DNA of 64,000 nucleotides, taken from contig NZ_OU745390.1 of assembly GCF_916618955.1 (NCBI RefSeq), positions 3,472,001 to 3,536,000 on the forward strand, given 5' to 3'. Below the pieces are notes generated by a model, which saw nothing but the letters and a program-made list of their open reading frames with translations, ran no database searches and was not told where the DNA came from. The position numbers were made by a program, and so were the translations under genes. Position 1 is the stretch's first letter. Each line of letters opens with the position of its first letter. The DNA is from Pseudomonas sp. Marseille-Q3773. Its GTDB lineage: Bacteria; Pseudomonadota; Gammaproteobacteria; Pseudomonadales; Pseudomonadaceae. Shown here piece by piece: positions 54,068 to 63,248 of this stretch.

Positions 54068-55087
54068 TCAGCCGTAGAGCAGCCGCTCCGCCAGCATCTG
54101 CGCCACCCGCGCCGGCGAGCGTTTCTCGGCCTGCGCATGCCCGAACACTTCGGTCAGCCGCGAAGGTATCCGCGCCAGATGCGCGGTGATAGTGCCCAGG
54201 TCCTCGCCACGATGGGTAAGCGCCACGTAGATCAACCCACCGGCATTGATCACGTAGTCCGGCGCATACAGAATTCCGCGCGATTCCAGCTGGTCGGCCA
54301 CCTGCAAGGTAGTCAACTGGTTGTTCGCCGCCCCCGCCACCGCTGCGCAACGTAACTGCATCACACTCTGCCCGTTCAGCACCGGGCCCACGCCGCAGGG
54401 CGCGAAGATGTCGCAAGGGGTGCTGAGCAACGCATCGTTGGTGACCGGCTTGGCATCGAACTGCTCCACTGCCAGCCGCACCCGACCGGGGTCGAGGTCG
54501 CTCACCAGCAAGTCAGCCCCCGCCGCATGCAGTTGCTCGGCCAGCGCATAACCGACATTGCCCAGCCCTTGCACCGCGACCCGCAGCCCTTGCAGGTCAT
54601 CACTGCCAAGCCGGAACGAAGTGGTTGCACGTATGCCGGCGAAAACCCCCATCGCCGCGTGCGGTGAAGGATCGCCACAGGCCGTGGTGCTGGTCACATG
54701 CGGGGTACTCTGGGCAATGCAGTCCATGTCCAGGGTAGAGGTGCCGCTGTCCACGGCAATGATGAAGCGCCCCTGCAAGGTATCGACGAAGCGGCCAAAG
54801 GCCTCGAACAGCGCGGCACGGTTTTCCACATGCGGGTTGCGCATGATCACTGCCTTGCCGCCGCCCAGTGGCAAGCCGGCCAGTGCAGCCTTGTAGCTCA
54901 TGCCTTGGGCCAGGCGAATGGCGTCGGTCATGGCGCTTTCGTCGTCGGCATACGGCAGGTAGCGGCAACCGCCCATGGCCGGCCCTAACTGTTCACTGTG
55001 GATTGCCACCACAGCCTTGAGGCCGGTGGGCGGGTCGGTGAACAGGTGCAGCGACTGGGTACGGGTGCTTTGCATCAGAGCAAACAT
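54068..55087 (-). CDS. Leucine-dehydrogenase-type amino acid dehydrogenase
   Basis: 339-aa Glu/Leu/Phe/Val dehydrogenase. From ATG 55087 (GGGGAG 7 nt upstream) the protein begins MFALMQSTRTQSLHLFTDPPTGLKAVVAIHSEQLGPAMGGCRYL. Catalytic Lys lies in GMSYKAALAGLPLGGGKAVI (substrate region). NAD-binding QGLGNVGYALAEQL near residues 174-187. Interconverts branched-chain amino acids and keto acids with NAD. Adjacent to SirB1, no obvious operon. Confidence 0.88.
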   Translation of the reverse strand: MFALMQSTRTQSLHLFTDPPTGLKAVVAIHSEQLGPAMGGCRYLPYADDESAMTDAIRLAQGMSYKAALAGLPLGGGKAVIMRNPHVENRAALFEAFGRFVDTLQGRFIIAVDSGTSTLDMDCIAQSTPHVTSTTACGDPSPHAAMGVFAGIRATTSFRLGSDDLQGLRVAVQGLGNVGYALAEQLHAAGADLLVSDLDPGRVRLAVEQFDAKPVTNDALLSTPCDIFAPCGVGPVLNGQSVMQLRCAAVAGAANNQLTTLQVADQLESRGILYAPDYVINAGGLIYVALTHRGEDLGTITAHLARIPSRLTEVFGHAQAEKRSPARVAQMLAERLLYG

Positions 55088-55211
55088 CGACGGGCTCCCC
55101 TGAGAGGTGCTCATTCCAGTATAGGCTTGGCCCTTGAGCCGACGCCGCCGCCGGACCACTGGACGAAACCGCGCGCCGCGGCTAATACTCAAGCGTATGT
55201 GGAGAAGCCCC

Positions 55212-56018
55212 ATGAAGCCACGTCAAGCCTGCCTGGCCTGCCTGGAACGCGAGCCCGTCGCCCTGCTGGAAGCCGCATTGTGGATTGCCGCCGAGCATGA
55301 CCGCAGCATCGAGCCGGCGGCCAGCCTGGCCACGCTGCATGAGCTGCAGCGCGAGATCAGTGCCAGCCTGCCGATGCTGCCGCTGTGCGAACTTGCCCAG
55401 CCACTGTTGCGCCAGCTCAACGCCCTGGGTTTCCAGCAGGATGAGTACCATCCCCTGCGCCCGCATGCCGCGATGATGGACAAGGTGCTGCAGCGTCGCC
55501 GTGGCCAACCGCTGGCCCTGGCCATCCTCGCTCTGGAGTTGGCCCGACGCCTGTCCATACCCCTGGAGGGGGTGGGCTTTCCCGGCCATTTCCTGCTGCG
55601 CGTGCCGGGTGCCGACCACCTCCTCGACCCCTGCGGCGGTCGACGCCTGTACCCCAACGATTGTCGCGAACTGCTGGCACGCCAGTTTGGCCCGCAGGTA
55701 GCACTGACTGCCGAGCATATGCGCAGTGCCAGCCCCGCGCAGATATTGCAACGCCTGTCACGCAACCTGCGCCAGTTGCACATCAGCAATGACGACCACC
55801 TGGCGGCACTGATCGATGCCGAACGGGTCATGCAACTGGGGCCGGCGCAAGTCAGCGACTATGTGACACGCGCCTCGCTCTACCAGCATCTGGATTGCCC
55901 GCAGGCCGAGCGCTTCGACCTGGAGCATGCGTTGCTGCTGACGGAAGACCCGGTCCAGCGCCTGAAGCTGTGCGAGCGTATCGGCAAGCTTCCAGCGGCG
56001 AACCGTTCCATTCACTGA
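55212..56018 (+). CDS. SirB1 family (transglutaminase-like/TPR) protein
   Basis: 268 aa, MKPRQACLACLEREPVALLEAALWIAAEHDR. Central region GQPLALAILALELARRLSIPLEGVGFPGHFLLRV with cysteine-protease-like His (PGHF), C-terminal TPR-like repeats (ASLYQHLDCPQAERFDLEHALLLTEDPVQRLKLCERI). Function unknown. Start at ATG 55212 after GGAG. Overlaps the convergent maiA stop by 7 bp. Confidence 0.88.
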   Translation: MKPRQACLACLEREPVALLEAALWIAAEHDRSIEPAASLATLHELQREISASLPMLPLCELAQPLLRQLNALGFQQDEYHPLRPHAAMMDKVLQRRRGQPLALAILALELARRLSIPLEGVGFPGHFLLRVPGADHLLDPCGGRRLYPNDCRELLARQFGPQVALTAEHMRSASPAQILQRLSRNLRQLHISNDDHLAALIDAERVMQLGPAQVSDYVTRASLYQHLDCPQAERFDLEHALLLTEDPVQRLKLCERIGKLPAANRSIH

Positions 56019-56644
56019 GCCGGGCAGTCCGGCTGCTGGGCGGGGTGTGCCTTGGCGAACGCCGGGTGCCCGGCTGCCAGGGCGGCAACGCGCAGGATGC
56101 GCGGGAAACCGTCGAGGTCGATGTTGAACCGTTCGGCCGCATACAACTGCGGGATCAGGTAGACATCCGCCAGGCCTGGCTCATCGCCAAAACAGAAACC
56201 GTTATCGCCGATCAGTTGCTCCACCGCCGCCAGCCCCTGGCTGATCCAGTGGCCAATCCACTGGTTGACCTGGGTCTCGTCATGCCCGGCCTGGCGCAGC
56301 CGGTTGAGCACGCTGACATTGTGCAAGGGGTGGATATCGCAGCCGATGATCGCAGCCACACCGCGCACCTTGGCACGCGTCGCCGGCGTGGCAGGCAGCA
56401 GCGCGGGCTGTGGATAAACCTCTTCCAGGAACTCGATGATCGCCGGAGACTGCATCAGCAGCTCACCGTCGTCAGTGCGCAACGCCGGCACGCGGCCCTG
56501 CGGGTTGATGGCGACGTAGCCAGCACCGCGTTGCTCACCCTGCAACAGGTTGACCGGCAGGGACTGGTAGGCCAGCCCCTTCAACGCCAGGGCAATGCGC
56601 ACCCGATAGGACGAGGTGGAACGGTAATAGGTGTACAGCTCCAT
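56012..56644 (-). CDS. maiA: Maleylacetoacetate isomerase
   Basis: 210-aa zeta-class glutathione transferase converting maleylacetoacetate to fumarylacetoacetate in tyrosine/phenylalanine degradation. Glutathione site YYRSTSSYRVRIALALKGL near residues 6-24 with SS(T) motif and INPQGRVPAL. Third gene of hmgA-fahA-maiA; 12 bp after fahA. In P. putida the gene is also named hmgC. Confidence 0.95.
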   Translation of the reverse strand: MELYTYYRSTSSYRVRIALALKGLAYQSLPVNLLQGEQRGAGYVAINPQGRVPALRTDDGELLMQSPAIIEFLEEVYPQPALLPATPATRAKVRGVAAIIGCDIHPLHNVSVLNRLRQAGHDETQVNQWIGHWISQGLAAVEQLIGDNGFCFGDEPGLADVYLIPQLYAAERFNIDLDGFPRILRVAALAAGHPAFAKAHPAQQPDCPAQ

Positions 56645-56656
56645 GCCCCTGCCTCC

Positions 56657-57949
56657 TCAGTTGGCCGCGATGACCATGCCGCGGCATTCGCCGAAGCCGA
56701 TGCTGGCCACGCCATCACGCACGCAACGGCCACGCAGGATGATCTCGTCGCCGTCCTCGAGGAACTTGCGCACTTCGCCACTGGCCAGCTCCACCGGGTG
56801 CTTGCCGCCCTCGGTGATCTCCAGCAAGCTGCCGAACGAACCGGACGTAGACCCCGACAGCGTGCCCGAGCCGAACAGGTCGCCCGGTTGCAGCTGGCAG
56901 CCATTGACGCTGTGGTGGGCCACCAGTTGCGCCACGGTCCAGTACATGCTGCGGGTGTTGCTCAGGGTCAGGCGGTGCGGGGCCATGCCCTGCTCGCGCA
57001 TGCGCTCGGTCAGCAGCAGCACCTCGAGTTCGATATCGAACGCACCGGCGGCCTGGTCGCGCTTGTCCAGCAGGTAAGACAGTGGCTGCGGGTCGCCTTG
57101 CGGGCGTGCTGGCTGGGCGCAACGGAACGGTTCCAACGCTTCAGCAGTGACTACCCACGGAGAAATGGTGGTAACGAAACTTTTCGACAGGAACGGGCCC
57201 AGCGGCTGGTATTCCCAGGCCTGGATATCCCGGGCCGACCAGTCGTTGAGCAGGCACAGGCCGGCCACGTGCTCGGCGGCATCGCCGATCGGGATCGCCT
57301 GGCCGATGTCATTGCCCTGGCCGATCCAGATGCCCAGTTCCAGCTCGTAGTCCAGGCGCGCACAGGGGCCAAAGCTCGGTTCGCTGTGCCCGGCCGGCAG
57401 GGTCTGGCCCTTGGGGCGGCGCACGTCGGTGCCGGACGGGCGAATGGTCGAGGCGCGGCCGTGGTAACCGATCGGCACGTATTTGTAGTTGGGCAGCAGC
57501 GGGTTATCGGGGCGGAACAGCTTGCCGACGTTCCTGGCGTGTTCGATGCCTACATAGAAGTCGGTGTAGTCACCGATCTGCGCCGGGACATGCAGTTGGC
57601 AGGCGCTGGCCGGATACAACGCTGGCTGCAACGCCGCCTGGTGCTCGCTGTGCTCGCCCAGCAGCACCAGCAGGCGTTCGCGCAAGGCCACGCGAGCGCC
57701 GCGACCAAGGGCGAAAAATGCGTTCAGAGTGCCACCACGGGTGGCTTCCACAGCAGCCTTCGCGGCGCCGTCGAACAGGCCGGCAGCCAGCACGGCCTCG
57801 AGATCGAGGATCGCATCGCCGATGGCCACGCCACAGCGCCTGGCTTCCCCGGGCCGGCTGAAAATGCCCAACGGCAGGTTCTGCAGCGGGAAGTCGCTGT
57901 GCCCGTTGGCGTGCTCCACCCAGCTACGGGCAATGGCGGTCTGGTTCAT
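56657..57949 (-). CDS. fahA: Fumarylacetoacetase
   Basis: 430 aa. Hydrolyses fumarylacetoacetate to fumarate and acetoacetate. The N-terminal SH3-like domain is followed by the beta-roll catalytic domain with metal ligands in DYTDFYVGIEHARNVGKLF near residues 126-144 and DYELELGIWIGQGN near 200. Lies 3 bp after hmgA and precedes maiA. P. putida name hmgB. Confidence 0.95.
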   Translation of the reverse strand: MNQTAIARSWVEHANGHSDFPLQNLPLGIFSRPGEARRCGVAIGDAILDLEAVLAAGLFDGAAKAAVEATRGGTLNAFFALGRGARVALRERLLVLLGEHSEHQAALQPALYPASACQLHVPAQIGDYTDFYVGIEHARNVGKLFRPDNPLLPNYKYVPIGYHGRASTIRPSGTDVRRPKGQTLPAGHSEPSFGPCARLDYELELGIWIGQGNDIGQAIPIGDAAEHVAGLCLLNDWSARDIQAWEYQPLGPFLSKSFVTTISPWVVTAEALEPFRCAQPARPQGDPQPLSYLLDKRDQAAGAFDIELEVLLLTERMREQGMAPHRLTLSNTRSMYWTVAQLVAHHSVNGCQLQPGDLFGSGTLSGSTSGSFGSLLEITEGGKHPVELASGEVRKFLEDGDEIILRGRCVRDGVASIGFGECRGMVIAAN

Positions 57950-57952
57950 GGG

Positions 57953-59254
57953 TTATCTCCGGTTCGGGTTGAAGGTGCTCGGCAAGGTGGCCCAGCAACT
58001 ATCGTAGTCGGCCTGCAATTGCGGGCATTCGAGGGCCTGCACGCTCGGGCGCAGCACCTGGCTGGTCTCGAACATGAAGGCCATGGTGTTGTCGATCTTG
58101 TGCGGCGCCAGGTCGGCGGCGATGGCCTTTTCGCAGGTTTCGGCATCGGGACCATGGGCGCTCATCACCCCGTGCAGCGAAGCACCGCCGGGCAGGAAAC
58201 CTTCGGCCTTGGCGTCGTAGGCACCGTTGATCAGGCCCATGAACTCGTTCATCAGGTTGCGGTGGAACCATGGTGGACGGAAGGTGTTCTCGGCCACCAT
58301 CCAGCGTGGCGGGAAGATCACGAAGTCCATGTTGGCCATGCCATGCACGCTGGTGGGCGAAGTCAGTACCGTGAAGATCGACGGGTCCGGGTGGTCGAAG
58401 CTGACCGTGCCGATGGTGTTGAAGCGTCGCAGGTCATACTTGTATGGCACGTTGCTGCCGTGCCAGGCGACCACGTCCAGCGGCGAGTGCTGCAGTTCGC
58501 AGGCCCAGTGTTCGCCAAGGAACTTCTGCACCAGTTGCACCGGGCCTGCGGCCTCCTCGTAATGCGCCACCGGGGTGAGGAAGTCGCGCGGGTTGGCCAG
58601 GCCGTTGCTGCCGATCGGGCCCAGGTCCGGGATACGCAGCGGTGCGCCGTGGTTTTCGGCAATGTAGCCACGCGCCTGGCCATCGAGCAGCTCGACGCGG
58701 AACTTCATGCCGCGCGGGATCACCGCGATTTCCAGCGGTTCGACCTGCATGACCCCCAGCTCGGTGGCGATGCGCAGGCGGCCCTGCTCCGGCACCAGCA
58801 GCAACTCACCGTCGGCGTTGAAGAACAGCCGTTCCATCGAGCGGTTGGCGCGGTAGATGTAGATGCTGACGCCGGCCGGTTTGTCTGCTGCCGAGTTGGC
58901 CACCATGGGTAGCCAGCCCTCGATGAAGTCGGTCGGTTCGCTGGGGATCGGCTGAGGGTTCCAGCGCAGCCGGTTGGGGGTAATGGCGCCCAGCGGGGCG
59001 GTCAGCGGCTGGCGCGCCAGGCGCTCGAAACGTGGGTGCAGCGCGGACGGGCGAATACGGTACAGCCAGGTACGGCGCAGCTCGCTGCGGGCCATGGTGA
59101 ACGCCGTGCCCGAGAGCAGCTCGGCATACAGCCCGTAAGGGGCCTTTTGCGGCGAGTTCTGCCCGACCGGCAGGGCACCCGGCAGGGCTTCGCTGGCAAA
59201 CTCGTTGCCAAAGCCGCTGAGGTAGTGAAGGTCGGGTGACGTATCGCGATTCAT
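57953..59254 (-). CDS. hmgA: Homogentisate 1,2-dioxygenase
   Basis: 433-aa ring-cleaving iron dioxygenase giving maleylacetoacetate from homogentisate. Iron ligands are at the positions known for the P. putida enzyme: His331 and Glu337 in [11 protein letters not shown], His367 in SAHGPD. First gene of the hmgA-fahA-maiA operon. Its upstream gap contains a perfect HmgR-type palindrome. Loss of this gene would give brown pyomelanin pigment. Confidence 0.97.
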   Translation of the reverse strand: MNRDTSPDLHYLSGFGNEFASEALPGALPVGQNSPQKAPYGLYAELLSGTAFTMARSELRRTWLYRIRPSALHPRFERLARQPLTAPLGAITPNRLRWNPQPIPSEPTDFIEGWLPMVANSAADKPAGVSIYIYRANRSMERLFFNADGELLLVPEQGRLRIATELGVMQVEPLEIAVIPRGMKFRVELLDGQARGYIAENHGAPLRIPDLGPIGSNGLANPRDFLTPVAHYEEAAGPVQLVQKFLGEHWACELQHSPLDVVAWHGSNVPYKYDLRRFNTIGTVSFDHPDPSIFTVLTSPTSVHGMANMDFVIFPPRWMVAENTFRPPWFHRNLMNEFMGLINGAYDAKAEGFLPGGASLHGVMSAHGPDAETCEKAIAADLAPHKIDNTMAFMFETSQVLRPSVQALECPQLQADYDSCWATLPSTFNPNRR

Positions 59255-59340
59255 CGATGCCTCCGGGCTCTGGCCGAGCCGTTGCTGGCAGCTGGCTGCC
59301 GGTCCCGATCGGGTTGGCAGCGCGTCTGCTTTGTTTTTAT

Positions 59341-59355
59341 CGTAATCAGATTACG
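59341..59355. promoter_or_regulatory. HmgR operator (CGTAATC-A-GATTACG)
   Basis: Perfect 15-bp palindrome in the divergent gap between hmgA and the IclR gene. It matches the CGTAATCTGATTACG operator described for HmgR of P. putida except at the centre. A partial second site, CGTAATTTG, starts at 59361. The gap 59255-59422 contains no gene. Confidence 0.85.
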
Positions 59356-59422
59356 AATAACGTAATTTGCTCCGGGCAATGCGTCAAGCTATAAAGGCGC
59401 GACGCGAAAACTCCGGAAGCAG

Positions 59423-60226
59423 ATGTCCATGACCAAAGCCAGCTCCCCCGCCGACAACGGCAAGCAGAAAGTCCGCTCGGCAGAGGTCGGCACCGACATC
59501 CTCAAGGCCCTTGCGGAGCTTTCCCCCTCCACCTCGCTGTCGCGCCTGGCAGAGCATGTGCAGATGCCGGCGAGCAAGGTGCACCGTTATTTGCAGGCAT
59601 TGATCGCCAGCGGCTTTGCCGAACAGGACGCCGCCACCAACCATTACGGCCTGGGGCGCGAGGCCCTGCGGGTAGGGTTGGCGGCGCTGGGCAGCATCGA
59701 TGTGCTGAAAATCGCCGCGCTGCCGTTGTCGCAGTTGCGCGATGAACTGAACGAGAGCTGTTTCATTGCCGTATGGGGTAACCAGGGCGCGACGGTGGTC
59801 AGTATCGAGCCGGCAGTACGCGCAGTCACCGTGGTCACCCAGATCGGTTCGGTATTGCCGCTGCTCAGCTCATCCACCGGCCTGGTGTTCGCCGCCTACC
59901 TGCCCGAACGCGAGACCGTGGAGTTGCGCGACCGGGAACTGGCCGCCATGCAGCACAGTGCCGCCGATTACCAGGCAGTACTGGCCGGCATTCGCGAACG
60001 TGGTCTGCACCATGTGCACGGGTTGCTGATGCCCGGCGTGGATGCGCTGTCGGCCCCGGTGTTCAATGCCATGGGGCAGATCGCTGCGGTGATGACCGTG
60101 GTCGGGCCAACGTCGATCTTCCATGCCGACGAGCATGGCCCGGCGGCGCAACGGCTGCTGGCGGCAGCACGGGAAACCAGCTGGCGGATGGGTCATACAC
60201 CTGCGGCACTATTGCCCGAGGCGTAA
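59423..60226 (+). CDS. hmgR: IclR-family repressor of homogentisate genes (HmgR)
   Basis: 267-aa IclR regulator. N-terminal winged helix (EVGTDILKALAELSPSTSLSRLAEHVQMPASKVHRYLQALIASGFAEQD) and C-terminal effector domain (VLPLLSSSTGLVFAAYLPERE). Divergent from hmgA and adjacent to the palindromic operator, so it is HmgR, released by homogentisate in P. putida. GGAAG lies 5 nt before ATG 59423; ATG 59429 is an alternative. Confidence 0.93.
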   Translation: MSMTKASSPADNGKQKVRSAEVGTDILKALAELSPSTSLSRLAEHVQMPASKVHRYLQALIASGFAEQDAATNHYGLGREALRVGLAALGSIDVLKIAALPLSQLRDELNESCFIAVWGNQGATVVSIEPAVRAVTVVTQIGSVLPLLSSSTGLVFAAYLPERETVELRDRELAAMQHSAADYQAVLAGIRERGLHHVHGLLMPGVDALSAPVFNAMGQIAAVMTVVGPTSIFHADEHGPAAQRLLAAARETSWRMGHTPAALLPEA

Positions 60227-60283
60227 AGGTGAATGTCATAAGCCGCTATTTTTCCTACAGGATCAAGCGCTTATTCTTAGCTC

Positions 60284-60405
60284 ACTGGCCGGCATGAAGG
60301 GCTCTCCCCCCCGCCTTTCAGGCCTGCGAGGTTCACCGACGTAGATTTTGAAGCTCCTTGATCTGACGTCTCGATTGGCCGCTGCGGCTTGCAGCGGCCT
60401 TTTTT
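60284..60405 (+). ncRNA. Possible small RNA after hmgR, or just the hmgR 3' end
   Basis: The 220-bp gap 60227-60446 holds a TATTCT -10-like element (60272-60277), a C-rich stretch, a small hairpin (GCCTTTCAGGC, 60313-60323) and a strong terminator. There is no reading frame with a ribosome binding site. An sRNA of about 120 nt would fit, but the region could equally be the trailer of hmgR. I could not match it to a named sRNA. Confidence 0.35.
60377..60405 (+). terminator. Strong terminator downstream of hmgR
   Basis: Stem GGCCGCTGC / GCAGCGGCC (60377-60385, 60391-60399), loop GGCTT, then six T (60400-60405). Serves the plus strand; the minus-strand SDR gene ends 42 bp beyond. Confidence 0.9.
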
Positions 60406-60446
60406 ATCTGCGCTGAAAATAAACCTCGGCTGTGCCGGCAAAGGTT

Positions 60447-61361
60447 TCAGCCCAACGGGTATTGCTGCAGGTTCGCCATCATCTGTTGCAAGGCCTGCAA
60501 GCTGTCCTGCGGATGCACCGCCCCTTCGAAGTCGCCGATGCGCGCCCAGTTCTCCGCCACTTGCTCGGGGGTAAAGCCTTCACGCGGATCGAATCCCACG
60601 CCCAGGCTACGCTCCCAACGCACCTTGCCCACCCAGCCGCCGCCCACTTCGAACAGCTCCCCGCTGCCCTGGCATTGCTCGCTACCGAGGTACACCACCA
60701 GCGGGCTGACCAGTTCGGGCTTGAGCCGCTCGAACACCTGGGGCGGGATCAGCCCTTCGGTCATGCGGGTGCCGCCGGTCGGGGCGATGGCGTTGACCAG
60801 GATGCCATGCTTGCGCCCCTCGATCGCCAGGGTACGGGTCAAGCCGTACAGGCCCAGCTTGGCCATGCCGTAGTTGGCCTGGCCAAAGTTACCGTAGATG
60901 CCCGACGTGGAGGCGGTGAAGATTACCCGCCCCCAATTCTGCGCGCGCAGGTGCGGCCAGGCGGCGCGGGTAACCTTGAAGGCCCCTTCGACGTGTACCT
61001 GGTAGACCTGCTCCCAGTCGCTGTCCTCCATCTTGTGGAAGGTCTTGTCGCGCAGGATGCCGGCGTTGTTCACCAGCACATCGACCCGGCCGAAGCTGTC
61101 CAGGGCCTGTTCGACGATGCGCGCGCCATGGCTGACCGACTCGTGGCTGGCGATGGCGTTGCCGCCAGCGGCGCGGATCTCCTCGACAACCCGGTCAGCG
61201 GCCGAGGCGCTGGCACCCTCACCATGGGTAGAGCCACCAAGGTCGTTGACCACTACCCGGGCGCCACGCGCAGCGAACAGCAACGCATGGGCACGGCCCA
61301 GGCCGCCGCCGGCTCCGGTGACGATCACCACGCGATCTTGCAGACGGACAGGCTCGCTCAT
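60447..61361 (-). CDS. SDR dehydrogenase, multifunctional-enzyme-2 type
   Basis: 304-aa short-chain dehydrogenase resembling the N-terminal 3-hydroxyacyl-CoA dehydrogenase domain of peroxisomal multifunctional enzyme 2. TGAGGGLGRAHALLFAARGARVVVNDLGG (residues ~17-45), NNAG, Ser in ASTSG and YGMAK active site. It extends beyond FabG (about 245 aa) by ~55 residues, ending in a probable helical tail. Start at ATG 61361. Likely acts in fatty or aromatic acyl-CoA oxidation, inferred. Confidence 0.85.
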   Translation of the reverse strand: MSEPVRLQDRVVIVTGAGGGLGRAHALLFAARGARVVVNDLGGSTHGEGASASAADRVVEEIRAAGGNAIASHESVSHGARIVEQALDSFGRVDVLVNNAGILRDKTFHKMEDSDWEQVYQVHVEGAFKVTRAAWPHLRAQNWGRVIFTASTSGIYGNFGQANYGMAKLGLYGLTRTLAIEGRKHGILVNAIAPTGGTRMTEGLIPPQVFERLKPELVSPLVVYLGSEQCQGSGELFEVGGGWVGKVRWERSLGVGFDPREGFTPEQVAENWARIGDFEGAVHPQDSLQALQQMMANLQQYPLG

Positions 61362-61479
61362 GTTCAAGGCTCCAGGCAGGTTCAGGTCAGCCGAGTGTCT
61401 GCCGTCGAAGGCGAATGGACAATCAAGCGCCTGCTGGCTGAATGCCTGGCAATAACACAATGCGATGGTCGCAACGCCG

Positions 61480-62379
61480 TCAGGACCACGCCATCTTCTG
61501 TGGCAGATAGCTCAGCGGCCGATCGCGAAACGCCAGGTAATGGCGTAACACCTGTACCGGCGCTTCGGTATGCGGATAGTGGCCGATACCTTGCAGTTGT
61601 ACCGTGTCCGGCGCCGGCACCAGTTGCCGGTAGCGCTCGATCATGTGTGCACCGGACAGCGGGTCGACCATGCCGTTGATCAGGCGCAGCGGCACGCCTT
61701 CACGCTGCATGGCACCAACCCAGCGGTCGCGGTGCAGCCTGCGCTCCGGCATGTAGCCAACCAGCTTGTGCAACACGCGCGTGCCGTTGTTGGCGGTAAT
61801 CAGGCTCCAGAGGTCATCCAGTGCGCTTTCACTGGGATGGGTGCAAGGCCCGTACACCTGGGACACGTTGCGTACCAGGTCGTCGCGCCCGAACGAGCGC
61901 CCTACCAGCCAGCCCACACGGCTGAGCAGCAGTTTCTGGATCAGCAGCAGGCGGCAACTTTCCGGGAACAACCCGCTGTTGAGGAACACGCAGCTGCCGA
62001 TGCTGGCGCGCTGTTCGTGGTGCCGTGCCAGCAGTTCCTGGGCCACGCTGCCACCGTAGTCGTGGGCCAGCAGGTGCACCGGCTGCCCAACCTGCAGCTC
62101 GGCGAGCAAGGCCTGCTGCAGGTCGGCCTGCTCCATCAGGCTGTAGGCATGATCGACCGGTTTCGCGGAATCGCCAAAGCCGAGCATGTCGCAGGCGATC
62201 ACCCGGAAGCGCTGGGCCAAAGGCCCCCACAGGTAGTGCCAATCCCAGCTGGCAGTAGGAAAACCGTGCAACAGCAGCAGGGGCTCGCCTTGCCCTGCAA
62301 TCCAGTAGCGGATGCTCTGGCCCCGGAAGGTGAAACTCTGCCCCCGGGTACGCCAGACGCACAATGGAATTTCGGCCAT
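61480..62379 (-). CDS. Alpha/beta hydrolase with Asp nucleophile
   Basis: 299 aa of the epoxide hydrolase/haloalkane dehalogenase/MEST-like group. Oxyanion HGFPTASWDW, nucleophile elbow HDYGGSVAQE where Asp replaces the serine of esterases, and C-terminal GIGHYPHTEAP His. The acid is probably in NGMVDPLSG. Start could be ATG 62379 or 62385. The gene lies 118 bp upstream of the SDR, same strand; real substrate unknown. Confidence 0.83.
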   Translation of the reverse strand: MAEIPLCVWRTRGQSFTFRGQSIRYWIAGQGEPLLLLHGFPTASWDWHYLWGPLAQRFRVIACDMLGFGDSAKPVDHAYSLMEQADLQQALLAELQVGQPVHLLAHDYGGSVAQELLARHHEQRASIGSCVFLNSGLFPESCRLLLIQKLLLSRVGWLVGRSFGRDDLVRNVSQVYGPCTHPSESALDDLWSLITANNGTRVLHKLVGYMPERRLHRDRWVGAMQREGVPLRLINGMVDPLSGAHMIERYRQLVPAPDTVQLQGIGHYPHTEAPVQVLRHYLAFRDRPLSYLPQKMAWS

Positions 62380-62561
62380 AGGCATCAGCAGGGTCCCGGT
62401 GAAGTGGTGTTGGCTGAACAAGGCAAGGCTGCGCTCATTGCATGTCACCTCGGCACTTACATGTGCTCTCTGAGTCGAGGCTGAGTCTAGCCAGCAGCCC
62501 AAGGCCTTGAACTTGCGTTGCCAGCCAGCTTGATGACTGAGCGAGTCAGGGGCACGAACGG

Positions 62562-63248
62562 TCAGAGCAGCATGGTCAGCAGCGGTGCCGCGAACAGGTT
62601 CAGCAGCCCGGTCAGGACCATCACCAGGCCCGCCACCGAGCCTTCCTCACGGCCCACCTCCTGTGCCCGGCTGACCCCCGCGCCATGGGCACCGACGCCA
62701 AACAGCGCACCCCGCGCCAGCGGCGTACGCAACGGCAGCCAGCGCAGCAGTACGCCGCCGAACATGGCCCCGAGTACGCCGGTGAACATCACGAATACTG
62801 CGGTCAGCTCCGGTACCCCACCCAGGTCATGCGCCAGCGGCATGGCAAAGGGCGTAGTGATCGAACGTGGCACCAGCGACAGGCTGGTCGCACTGTCCAG
62901 TGCGAGCAGGTGAGCCAGCCCCCAGGAACTGGCAATCGAGGCACTGCTGCCGGCCACCATGCCCACCATCAGCGCCGGCCAGTGGCGTGCGAGCATGGCC
63001 CGCTGCTGCCAGATCGGCACCGCGAATGCCACGGTCACCGGGCCGAGCACGCTCATCAGCCAGTGGGTATTGCGGGCATATTCGGCATAGGCGGTGTGCA
63101 GCGGTACCGCCACCGCCAGCAACAAGACCGGTACCAGGATCAGCGGCGACAACAGGTAGCGGCCACTGCGCCGGTACAACCAGCGGCTGCCCAGATAAGC
63201 CAGCAGCGTCAGGGCGAGCCAGAACAGCGGCATAGGTTCAAGGCTCAT
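62562..63248 (-). CDS. lrgB: LrgB family membrane protein
   Basis: 228 aa, about seven helices. Family text: YLLSPLILVPVLLL, GPVTVAFAVPIWQQR, SLVPRSITTPFAMPLAHDLGGVPELTAVFVMFTGVLGAMFG and GVGAHGAGVSRAQEVGREEGSVAGL. Partner of LrgA/CidA, a holin-like pair involved in lysis or, in some species, carbon-acid export. Starts inside the lrgA end (11-nt overlap). Confidence 0.9.
   Translation of the reverse strand: MSLEPMPLFWLALTLLAYLGSRWLYRRSGRYLLSPLILVPVLLLAVAVPLHTAYAEYARNTHWLMSVLGPVTVAFAVPIWQQRAMLARHWPALMVGMVAGSSASIASSWGLAHLLALDSATSLSLVPRSITTPFAMPLAHDLGGVPELTAVFVMFTGVLGAMFGGVLLRWLPLRTPLARGALFGVGAHGAGVSRAQEVGREEGSVAGLVMVLTGLLNLFAAPLLTMLL

Noticed and set aside
55895..58912. A 1005-codon open frame antisense to maiA, fahA and hmgA
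   Set aside because: Long antisense frames are common in GC-rich codon-biased DNA. The three sense genes are well conserved with catalytic residues; the antisense frame has no ribosome binding site or family resemblance.
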